Part shown: in pieces, positions 45,784 through 56,600 of the stretch | How the letters are laid out: each line of letters opens with the position of its first letter | Position numbering within the stretch: the stretch's first letter is position 1 | DNA from: Rhyacichthys aspro | Lineage: Eukaryota; Chordata; Actinopteri; Gobiiformes; Rhyacichthyidae | Assembly (NCBI GenBank): GCA_036850595.1 | Contig: CM072155.1 | Span: forward strand, 7,938,256 to 8,002,255 | Reading direction: 5' to 3' | Length of the DNA: 64,000 nucleotides | The notes under the pieces: model-generated | The model's database searches: none | Seen by the model: the letters and a program-made list of their open reading frames with translations, nothing else | What the model was told of the DNA's origin: nothing | Translations under genes and position numbers: made by a program

Positions 45784-46849
45784 AAAGGCGGCTCCTGTTG
45801 GGCTTAATCTCTGTCCCTCCTCTCGTTAAGATTCACCCTTTAATTTCCCCTGTTTCCCGCGAGATTTGGACAAGTCACAGTGAGGCTTTAACGACAGACA
45901 CTCCACAGTATCTTACACAACACACGAACATGTATTTGGGATGTTTCTGAGCGTGGCGCACAAATGAAACAGTTGGTTGGCTTCTTGGTGTTGACCAGAG
46001 GCTCGTGGCAAAGGGCGGGTATGTGGGGGGCGGCACGTCACTTTCTTGTGCATCAAAAACCGGTTTTTACCACACGACACACGCGCACACGCACAAACAC
46101 AGGACGATTAACGACCACCGGTTGTCCCCGGTTAAACCGAGCTGCCTCAGTGTCTCAGAGCAGTGCCATGCCCTGGCGCCTCTCTCCTGATTCCGTTTAT
46201 GAGAGAAGAGGCGAGCTGCCCATCACACACCACTGATATGTCCCTTTACTCGTCTTCTTCGCCGTGTTTTCCGCGTCGTTCCCTCTTCTCAACTTGTGCA
46301 GCCTCAGTATTAACCTCTCAGGCCAGCTCTGCATGGAAATCTGTTTTTACACAACTAATAAAGAGCTCTCATTTATTTCCCCAGCCGTGTGAAAGTACAG
46401 CCCCAGTCAAGTGCAAATATGTTTGGAGGTTTCTACTCAGCATATGGTTAAGGCGGGTCGCTCTGACTCACCGCCGTCTTTCTTTCGACGACCTCTCCTC
46501 AAAATACGAGGCAGCACCGTGCAGTTATTCTCTGGTTGTAGTGAATGAAGGCATGAAGAATTCCCAGCTAGAAGCAGAGCGTGAAGGCGGGCAGTAGAGG
46601 TCCGTCGTGTGTCTCCACACACAGCTGTTGCCTCTGTAACATGTTCTCCTCCATCCAATAAGGAAACTATTCTCCAAAGAGATATTTGTGACGAAGAGAC
46701 AGAGGACGACGAGAACAGATTCAAATAGGCACAGAATTAAATCAAAACGAACATTTTCGCCTCAAAAAGCCATGTTCGGCCGTGTTCACAGTCCATTCGA
46801 GAGAAACGTGTCCATAACAGCACGCTCCAGCTGAGGACAGTAAACAGCC
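45784..46849 (-). other. cacng3: cacng3 5' UTR / proximal upstream region
   Basis: Between the start codon and the GC-rich promoter candidate. It has no splice-supported coding sequence and may contain 5' UTR, with or without an intron. Its open frames were not recognised. Confidence 0.5.
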
Positions 46850-47183
46850 GCCTGGCTCTGCGCTCCACAAACGCGCCCGTTTGTACAAATGAAAAAATGA
46901 CAGCCGTCGCTTCCTCCTCCTCCTCCTCTTGGTCTTCCTCCTCCTCCTCCCGGTCCAACCAACTCAAACTAAAACTAACCGCGCGTCTCCTCCAACTCCG
47001 CCTGGGGCAGAGGCGCTCTATGCCGATTGGACTCCAGTGTGATGTGACTCTGCAGGAGCCAATAATCCGGTGGGATTGTCATAAATCCCGCCTTCCGCCG
47101 CAACGCCGTCAGTATAAAGCGTGGTATGCTCCAATACTGGGGCTACACGGCAGTGGCACCCAGATGTTGTAGGAGACACGTGC

Positions 47184-47197
47184 GTTTCCATGGCAAT
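47184..47197 (-). promoter_or_regulatory. RFX X-box upstream of cacng3
   Basis: The minus strand reads ATTGCCATGGAAAC, 13 of 14 matches to the X-box, about 1.4 kb upstream of the start codon and between the CCAAT boxes and the RE1. Confidence 0.4.
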
Positions 47198-47357
47198 ACT
47201 GGGCCGTGGTCAAAAGAAACCGTGATAGTGTCTAAATATGACACCATTCAAGTAACAAGTCTATCGTGTGTTCACAGATAGTTGGGGCTAATGTCTAATG
47301 ATTGCGTTTATGTGCAGCATCCCGCGCGCTCCTGACGCGCCTCGAGCCTGCGCCGCG

Positions 47358-47378
47358 GCGCTGGCCGTGGTGCTGATT
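47358..47378 (-). promoter_or_regulatory. RE1/NRSE silencer element (REST binding site) upstream of cacng3
   Basis: The minus strand contains ATCAGCACCACGGCCAG (47361-47377), which fits every position of the 17-base RE1 consensus NTYAGMRCCNNRGMSAG and continues with CGC as in strong sites. REST represses neuronal genes in non-neuronal cells through such elements. It lies about 1.6 kb upstream of the cacng3 start, in gene orientation, inside the CpG-rich region. Binding is inferred. Confidence 0.75.
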
Positions 47379-47480
47379 CAAACCAAGCGTAGCGCAGCAA
47401 CATTCCCCTCAGTTTTTTCAGCTCCGCGGCGCCAGCAGCCCCTGCACCGCACTGATTAGTTAGAAGAAACAGTGAGGCAG

Positions 47481-50400
47481 ATAGAGGGAGGGAGAGGAGA
47501 GCCATGCATGAAGAATCGCGCCCGGGAGAGAAGCAGAGACGCCACTTAAAGAGCCACGGACCGTTTTAATGATTCCACTCCAGTGAGGCCCCCACACAAG
47601 GCTGTGTGAGCTCATGGTTCACTTAACGCACTGGCCGCGCGTGCGCGAATTCGTGTGAATTCAGTTTAAGACAACACACATGGACTATTTCAGTGACAGC
47701 AATGCATTTCAAATAATCTCATTTAGTTTATTGGCCCTGCACCAAAACAAACACTATTAACACAGCACTAGACGTGGTGCAGTACTGCTCTAAACCACTG
47801 GTTTAAATAATATGACTGAACTCTATTAAGTGTGTGAGATGGGCTGTCCCACAAGGCTCTATTTTAGATTCACTTTTTTAAGTCATCCACACCTCGCTAC
47901 ATTTTAGGACAAAGTTTACCTGAAGTGAGATGAATGTCTGTTTATCTAATGGTAGTAGTGCCTGGAATGAAACAAGAGAAGAGTAGGCATTAAAGTGATC
48001 AAAAACAAACCCAGAGGCAGGTGTTGACAGAGAGAGGGTGTAAGTAGAATTACAGATAAATAAATGCATGAACAGATCAACAGTGTGAGCAGTGACAGGT
48101 CCTATCCTCTGTTCACTTGTGTGTTTGTGTGTGTATGTGTCCAAGGCCCTGCTGCCTGTGTTATCTCACAAGGAGACTCATTAACATAGAAATGACTTTA
48201 GGAAGAAAAGTACAGTGTTTCACCTCTGGTGAGAGACAGGGGCAGCCAGAGTGGGGGAAGAATTCAGGGGAAGGAGAAGAACTAGAAATGGAGAAGCCAC
48301 AAATGAGTCAGGAACAGCTGATATCATGTCAGCTAAACAAACACTTTCTTGTTTTGTTTTTTACAAGGACTATGTGTCAGTTGTTGCACTTAGTTTTGCA
48401 TTTTGCAGAAATAATAGTGAACAGTAGCTTATTTTTGTCAAAGAATCATGCTGCGTGTCTGCATTAAAATCAGTTTCGGCAAACAACGCTTATTTATACA
48501 TTAAAATAAAAACAAACAAATCACATTTAGACACATAGTGACCTTATATTTGATGAAAAAAAAACCCCATTTCAAGTCTCTAAGCTTCAAAACAATTTTG
48601 TTTGTTGTCTTATTTTTTGTCACTAAAGCAGGCAAGGGTATAAAGTGATAAAGCCCTCAGTGGAGACATGCATCATGGGAAATGCAGTTTAAAATCACCC
48701 AGTGCCTAGTGTTTGCCCACTCTTCATAATTCTGTGCTGTCCTCTGCGATGGGCAGCAGAGAAGGAACAGAAGAAGATGGGTGGTTTCTGAAGAGTCAAA
48801 GGAGGAGGGCTGCAGGGTTTCTGCTCACTGAGCTGGAACCTCCTCACGCCTGAGGCCAGCGCTCGCACACTCACTGAAGGAGCAGGCAGGGCGGGCCAAG
48901 GAAGTTAGACACAACAGAAACGAGGAGCTGATGGTGGCTTTGCAAGTTACATAGGCCTTTTATATGACCTACCGAGCCAATCCAAGCACTCATTACATCT
49001 GACTGTTTGTACTTTCAACAGGGAATATATTGCATGGCCACCACACATTGTGTAGGTGAGCTGCATTTGTGTTTGTATTTGTTTATCTTATGTTTAGCAG
49101 ATGGGAATAACTCCGGGGCAGATGAGAGGACATATGGAGATGTGGCATGATTCTGGCGTGATCCTAATATGTCAAAACTGTGATTTATGGTTTCAGTATC
49201 ACAGACACAGCCCCCGGTAATCATCTACAAATTACAGTAGTTGTTGCTGTAAGGAAAAAGATGATGGGATTTTGGAAGGGCTCTAAATTGTGGTTGGCGA
49301 CATCATTACAAAACAAATTTACCAACAGTTACCGACAGTTTAGTCTTTTCTTTGTGGACGGCATTGCATGGTCAGTATTTCTTGCGTATATATTTGTACT
49401 AAAACCGTTTGAAGGCTATGGCAGACGCTGGAAGTGTGATTGATTGATTAAGACAGACAGAGGGAACAGTGAATTTAAAGCAGGCAGAGAAGTAGTGTGT
49501 ATCTTAATTGCGGATCCACGTCTGATGGTGTGAAAGTGTGTCTAATATGTTTGCCTAATGAAAATGTGTGTCGGACTGAGACAGAGAGAGTGGAGAGGGA
49601 AAGATAGTGTGAGCTAAATCCAATAAGCTCCTCCGTCATGCTCCTCTCTTCGGCATATATATGATCCACTGAATAAAATAAATAAGAGGGATTTTTTTGG
49701 TCACTCTAGTGTCAGTGCACCTTCATTTGAGCCATTAAAACTATTTGTTGCATGTAGTATTATTACCAACATGTTTCTATAGATAGTTTAAATATTTCAG
49801 GTTGGTTTGGGAAGGCACTGGCTGATGAGGCTAGTGTGTAGAGCAGAATATGTTTTCAATTCTGTATTACAAGTAGTATTGGTGGGGCCAGTGAGTATGA
49901 TTATTTTGCCCCTTTCCCAAAGTTTTCAAACTGAGCACAAAATATAAGTGTGAACTCTATTGTAACTTGGTGGAATTGGTGCTATAGTAATGTTTACACA
50001 CTTCTCTACCATTGTGTGTACCCTCATAGGGACTGAATGTGGGTCAGTGTGTTAGATTGTGTCTAAATGTGCCAAGTGTGTAAGCTAGGGAGTATGGCAC
50101 TCTTCCCTATTTCTGTTACATCACATATTGCATATCTTCATCTCTTCATCCTCAGAGATTGTTTTGTCACACAGCTCGGTCTTATTCCCTTCTCAAGTCT
50201 CTGACACATTATACTGCTATCGTGACATGTTTTTATTTCTGCAGGGAGAAGCTAATAATGACCTTATGAGGTACACAAAGGTGTGTATATAATGGCAACC
50301 TGCCAATGGAAGAGTAATATAAATGTATCCCCAGTCAGAGCTCTTAGCACAGTATAGTCAGTATGTGGCATATACATGGTACTTACCATTGGCCAATGAA

Positions 50401-50544
50401 ATCCCATGACTATTTGATGCAGGGCTTTCAACACATAAATTATCCAACCGCTTAGTTGTGACCAGATCATGAAATTTTAAGATGAGACAATATTAAAAAG
50501 GAGGACACTATAAGTAACAAGAAGAGAGCAGCATGTGGTCTTTC
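47481..50544. other. Intergenic region between cacng3 and prkcb
   Basis: No supported gene. It contains a LINE fragment at 47828-47884 and a weak ZNF143-like match at 48670-48689. The rest is AT-rich unique sequence. Confidence 0.7.
47828..47884 (+). mobile_element. LINE reverse-transcriptase fragment (degraded)
   Basis: The plus strand reads KCVRWAVPQGSILDSLFLS, close to the conserved CGVPQGSILGPLLF box of non-LTR reverse transcriptases. The flanking frames decay at once. It is on the opposite strand to the relic at 45.25 kb. Confidence 0.6.
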
Positions 50545-53480
50545 AACATGATTTATTATTCTACAGTGAAAAACGCCACAGTGCACGTGTTCCTACTAAT
50601 CCATGTCACAAAACACATTCTTTCTCTGTGTGCTCTGTCTGTAAAGTATTACTATAGCATGTCAGTGTGAAGGAAAAACAAAGAACAGACTGTTCCGGGT
50701 GCAGGCATCACATCAGATTTTAATTCTCTCTTTTTTTTGTGGTAGTGGAGTTCAGGGTTAAAGGTCGGGGGGAAAGAAAATAAGGAATTGGGAAAAGCTT
50801 AGAAGTAAAATGCATACCATAATAAAAAAAAATCAAGGCGGGAAAGAAGAGAAAATGGTGCACTCATGGACTGATGCTGCAAGTGCTCTGTCAACACAGG
50901 TTCTATTTGCATGGTTCTCTTATTGCCATTATTATGCTTATACATGTATGTATTAACCTATTAACACCTATGAACACGGAAGACTAAAAATATTTATATT
51001 TGTACAGACAAAGCAGAACATAACAGTTGTGTATTTAGTAAACAGCCAGCAATGACACTATAATGACACACAGGCCTACCACACTTAACAGTATAAATTC
51101 ATTCATATAGAACAAGATATGAAGAGAAAAGACAAATACCATCACATGCATAGCATTTATTACAGTTATTTTACTAGTGGAAAATCTGTAACAACAATGT
51201 AACAGTGGAAGATGGCAGTGGACCTACTCATCATGTGATATATGCTGTTGTACAGTGCAATTAGAACCGAAAACAAGTAAATACAGTATCAGAATTCCAA
51301 AAGCTTTACATTAAATCATGGTGTGCAGACCGGATTTAAATACATGTTGTGTTATGCAGGCAGAGTTATAGCTGCTGAGTGCTATTGATTGCTTTAGGGT
51401 CTATGATTCTAATCCAGTCTTACAGCCTTCCTTGAACACAGGACAAACACTTCCTTATTTTAGCCATTTTTGTTGGGGACTGTAATTAATTGGTTGTTAA
51501 ATTGAACTCTGCTGTGGTTGCTCGTAGTCAGTCCAGTTCACTAGGATAAGTGTGAATGCTTCCAAACAACCCTCACCCCAGGCCCTTCATCGACCTCAGA
51601 ATCTTAACGGAGTACTACCAAAAACAAAGAGAGTGACCTTATGGAACGCTTAAATCATTTAACTTGAAGAGTGATGTCTGTTGAAAGTAAACAAAATGAA
51701 CAGAGGCTAAATGTGTTGATAAAGGCCTTTTAAATGTAGGGTGTAAGCACAAGAGAAGATTGATTCATTGTTGAAAAAGCCCATGTAAACATAGTGAGGG
51801 CCATTTTCTGTTATAAGTACAAATGATCAGAAGTGAACATGACACTTTAAAATAGGAATGATAATTAACTGATAGTAATCTACAGCTGAGAACGGCTAGC
51901 ATGACAGTTGTGCTTTATATTTTACATTACATACAGCATCTAAAAGACAAGAGATTAGAAGAACACCTATGTATAAATATGTACATATATACTGTCCGTG
52001 TTGTGCGCAAGAGTCCTATTTGAGCTCTTTACAAAATGCTAAGCCTGTGTAATGGAGCTACAGTATATGTCTTGTGTGCCTCCAGGAGCGAGCCTTTCAC
52101 AGTCAGTGTCCGCCTTGTTACGCCTCACCTCCTAATTCCAACCCTCAGTCATGGATTGGACTGTATGCTAATAACAGCTAGTCGGCATTTTCGCCAGTGT
52201 CATGTGCTTTGAAGCTGAAAGGCAGATTTGCTGAATTTGAGGAGTATTTGAAATAATTGGCTTCATCTAGGACACACAAAAATGCACATATGTACATCAT
52301 ATTTTGCCATATGGACATCCAGCAAGGCATGAACACAGCAGTAAATGCACAAACATTTATGGGAGTGTGGAGCCCAAAAATAAATTATTGAGAGCAGCAG
52401 CATCGTTGTAGTCATTATTGCCGTTTGCGAAATTGCTTACTTGGGGTTGTCAAAGCGCTGCCTCATCCTGTGCTCGGCTGAGGACTGTCGCTCTGCCAGT
52501 CCTTGTAACACAGCGGCACATCAGGCTCCCAGTGAGGCCTTGTCATGAGTACGGATTAGAGCCAAAACACAACAAAAAGAAACAACGGGAGAATGGAGGA
52601 GGCAGGACGGAGGACACGGTAGACGGCAAGAGCCAAAAAGACCAAGAGGGAAGATTTGACAGGCTGTGAAGTTTGCTCATTAGGCAAATTCTGAGATGGC
52701 CCAGTGTGAGATGCTCAGTCAGAGTGTGTCAGCACTTTAAACTGTGCACTTCATGACAGCGTTGGAATGGGGGGCTCCGAAAGCAGTGGTCTGCACAAAA
52801 TTCGGACTGTTTAAAAGTGGGGGGCCCATACAACTGACCAAATGGACAGATGAGTAAAAAGTACAGAACACATGAGTCAAATAGTTTATCATCTCATCAT
52901 TATAACACTCTTTGCTTTTGTCTGTTTTGGAAAAAAATAGTAAAGCTTCATAGATCCCAATGGAAGGAGCCATTTTAGTTACTTCCTGTTTCTGTTCCTA
53001 CAACTGCCCAGAGTGGAAAAACTGAGACTGTTGGAGAAGAAGCACATTCATTTGTCAATTTGGGCATCCATCATTGCATGGAGGTTTAGGACATTTAGGA
53101 ACTTCATTTTAACCATTACACTTTCCATTAGTTTTCCTCAACAGCATGTCATTACAGGGAGCCATAGCTGTTAACATGCTCTAAAAAGAAGTTCAAGATG
53201 TGGAATCTGTACTTTTGCCGCCAAATATCACCAAAAAAGTGCCTGCTTTGAGAATAATTACCATACACCTTTGATTGAATACAATAATACATTTGAATCC
53301 ATTACAGCTGCATCAGTGTGCAAACTGCCTCATTTTGGCCTAACAAGCTTAAATTAGCATAAGCTACTAGTTTTTACATGTCCCCTGGTGTCACTACTGA
53401 AAATTCAACATAAAACGTGTATTCTATTTTGTATTATAATACTTCATCACCATTTGAACTAACAGTCCAGAAGCGCCATG
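50545..53480 (-). other. prkcb: prkcb 3' UTR (approximate extent)
   Basis: Sequence after the beta-I stop codon. Minus-strand AATAAA hexamers occur near 51156 and 50551 and could end transcripts of about 2.3 and 2.9 kb of UTR. The region is AT-rich with few open frames. It includes repeat copy B at 52961-53030. Confidence 0.45.
52961..53030 (+). repeat. Dispersed repeat copy B (shared with 39511)
   Basis: Matches 39511-39585 over the phrases TGGAAGGAGC, ATTTTAGTT, ACTTCCTGTTTCT, ACAACTGCCCAGAG, with a five-base insertion. Lies in the presumed prkcb 3' UTR. Confidence 0.6.
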
Positions 53481-53636
53481 TTATTTGGAGGGACCCACAT
53501 ATTCGGCGTTGACGAAGGAGAAGCCCAGGAATTCGTCTTGGTCTAGATTCATGATGACCAGCTTGTCGGTAGGCGTCAGGTCCACGGGCATCTTGGTGAA
53601 CTCTTTATCGAAGTTACAGGTGTCCCGGCGGTTTCT
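53481..53636 (-). CDS. prkcb: prkcb beta-I specific C-terminal (V5) exon
   Basis: Encodes 51 residues from RNRRDTCNFDKEFTK to EYVGPSK and a TAA stop. It matches the mammalian beta-I tail (KRDTSNFDKEF, LTPTDKL, MNLDQNEFAGFS). The turn-motif threonine lies in DLTPTDK and the hydrophobic-motif serine in FLGFSF; both are priming phosphorylation sites of PKCs. The acceptor is ctgcag. The extreme C-terminus (NAEYVGPSK) differs from mammalian NPEFVINV. Confidence 0.94.
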   Translation of the reverse strand, partial: RNRRDTCNFDKEFTKMPVDLTPTDKLVIMNLDQDEFLGFSFVNAEYVGPSK

Positions 53637-56600
53637 CTGCAGGTGGGATTATGAACGGGCGACAGGGGAGGGGTGATACGGGAATAGGACAAATGGGGTG
53701 AAAGGGAGACAATGGGATGAGTTTTAGGGAAAAAAGGAGAATGCAGTGTTAGATACTTGGAGCCACGTTGTCTGTAACAGGGATGAAGAAGAAGAAAACT
53801 GGTGAAAATTTGAGAAAACATGGTGTAAGTCACATCAAGCGATGGAAGTAAAATGAACTGATAAAATTGGATGTGGCAAAAGCATATTGAAAATAGACAT
53901 TTACTGGTCATTATTATTATTTTTTACTTGTGATGGTAAAGTTTGGTTACCTCCGTTCATTTGTTGTTCTGTGCAACCATGGATTCATTATGAGAGCTAT
54001 GTATATGTTTATTCAGCAGTTATTTCTCTGTTTGGTATGCCATTTTTAATCTAACATCACATAAAGGCTACAAAAAACTATAAACTATAAAAGTTATAAA
54101 AGAAGAACATAGATCTGAATGAAACGCCAGGGGTGCTTTGATTAATTTGCTTTGCTCGGCCCTTGCCTCACCTCTGTCTTTATGACCTCAGTTTGGCTCC
54201 AATTTAACTTAGTTAGCAATTTGAACCAATCATCCCAGACTGTAACAGTAAGTCGTAGCAGAAGACAAGTTTAGGCTACAGTCGGTGGTTTGTAGTAGCC
54301 TTGCTCACCAACTTTCAATTTGGTCGAGAACACCACCCATTGCCATTGCTTAGGTATGGTAGTTTGTTTCTCTGATTGGTTTAATCTGCATCCCTGTTGA
54401 TTGATAAGGACCTCCTGTTGATAATGAATGGCTGTGGAAAGTTGATCCTGCTTAAACTGGATTGAAAACAAGACACGTCAACAGCTATCACCAAGGTGGG
54501 AGCTTGGTCGGTGTGAAAGCGCTATTTTTGCTCTAAACTGTAGCACAATCCCACCTACATGTTCCCATAATCCACTTTTATCAATTCATTTCCATTACCT
54601 CCACCTCTCACACCGAAAAGCTGGGGCGACTGTTTAAACATACGAGAAGGCAGCCCATTGTGAATGCACCGCTCGGTTCAGCACAGACCCTGAGAAGAAG
54701 AGCGAGAGGGTGCGGGGGCATGTGTTAAAGATGGAGTAGAGTATGTTAGCGAGCGGGGGGAAGGGTTGGATGTGAAAGTGCAGCCGCTGCCTTTTAGATG
54801 CGCGCGGACATGAAAAAACACGGCGCGGGATACGGGTCTTATTGTCATGTACGTCGTGTATGCGCTCGCCGTACAGTACAGGGCTCCGAGTGGAAGATCA
54901 AACACCGAAGGGATGCTGGTATTCACACACACGCACACAGGCGTATCGCTGTATGCCATACGTAGCCTGTAGGATGCTCAGCATAGGAGAGGAGCGGAGA
55001 GAGGCTGTCATGAGAAAAAAGTGGTTTGGTTGGGGGCAGCTTTTAATGTCCAGGGCACGTACATAAGAACGCATATGCTCTTCAGGGTAGCTTTAAGACT
55101 TAGAATAGAGGGGTAAGATGAGCAGAGCAAATATATACAACATTAGGAGGGCTGTGAATCATTTTAGGTCATCAAAATGTGTTTTAAGAAGGTAATGTCA
55201 AGGAGGGAATGAACAAGCTAAAGGCTGACACATACATATTCACATCAAGCTGCTGTCATACTGAAAACCAGACCAATCCACAAATACTTCACGAAAAAGG
55301 ACAGAGAGGGAAGCCAAAGATTCACCAAAACAAAAGCCTTGTTTCCACTGGAATGGTACATTACAGGTTGGGTCTGTACAAGCCAGTTTGCAAAGTAAAA
55401 ACAGTTAAAAAGTGTTCCAAAGAAGCAAATTGCATCCTCCTACTTTGGTAACCCCCTTCGCTTTATGGTCCTGGTACTGAAACACACCACAGTGAAAACA
55501 CAAGCTCCTTCAGTGCCAAACTGTGCCGTACAAACCCGACCTGTACCCCTCAGTGTAAACATGAGTAAAATCTGACAGACATAAATACCTGAAGCCACAA
55601 TCCAACAAATCACAGCTATATAAGCAGGAGAGGTGGAGGATTAAAGGAGAAAGTCTGACTTGACTGTTGAAACGCTTGGTCCAACGGCAAAAGCAAAAAA
55701 AAAATGTCCAGGTTAGACTGTTTGGAGCGAGGGATTAAGAGCCAAAAGAAGACAGGGAGGGACAGGAGAGCTTTGAAGATCACAAAACCACAATCCAACG
55801 CAGTGGGGTCCTACCTTCAGCTGCCAACAGTCCACTGGCCTGAGAGGAGCTTTGGCCATCCTCCGGGACACACCTGGGCCAGCTCCATCACATAAAGGTA
55901 GGTTCTTCAGAAGCCATTTTGATCAAATCAGTGTTTCAATTGTGCTTCACAACAAATTGAAGGCAGATTATGAAGTGATTCTTATTGCAGCTGCAGACTC
56001 ACACTCGTTTTGGAATTTTATTAGAGCAAATGGACATGAGCTGGGAATCGAATCCAGGTTTGCCTTGCTTTACTTTCCAAATGTGGCACACACACAGCCA
56101 CAGGTAAAACCTCCTATTCTATTTGTGTACAAGACACACATTATGGTGATCCAATATCTAGGTCCCATGTGACTCACTCATTTACCTCTTGTGTTAGCTG
56201 CAAACATTTAGGCCCTTGTCAGAATATTAATATGGATCAATATGAAATACATTTTTTTGCCATAAGACCCAACCTAAATGTAGGTCAAGTGTTGTCCATA
56301 GATGCATTTCTGTCCTAATGAAGCACCTGTGTGGCAGCAGGTGGCTTTGAAAGGCCATTCATATGAGTAGTGCTTCTGTTGACTCATGTTATGGTTGTTC
56401 CCAAAGCCATTCAGCTTGTGATTGAAAACATGCACTCACTCATACAGTTGTCTATGCAGCAGAGTGCTCCAGTGTGCTTCTACGGATGCTCACAGCAATG
56501 CACATACAAACCCACACGTGCACACACACATGCACACAGCTGCCAGCCATGTAGGCCAGCTCATAATGTGTTCATCTCAGCACGCTTCAACTGCTGTTAA

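Larger units (their letters stand above)
46850..47480 (-). promoter_or_regulatory. cacng3: cacng3 CpG-rich promoter region (candidate)
   Basis: The most CpG-dense part of the window, with clusters such as GCCGCGGCGC (47352-47361) and CCGCGCGTC (near 46980). On the minus strand it holds an inverted CCAAT (ATTGGCTCC, near 47060) and a forward CCAAT (GTCCAATCGG, near 47026). A (TCC)n run at about 46912-46952 gives GGA repeats on the gene strand. The transcription start is not determinable. Confidence 0.55.

Noticed and set aside
45369..45807. Plus-strand Arg/Ala-rich open frames
   Set aside because: Antisense of cacng3 exon 1 extended by chance.
48670..48689. ZNF143/SBS-like site
   Set aside because: Only about 15 of 19 positions match and no promoter is near; kept as background.
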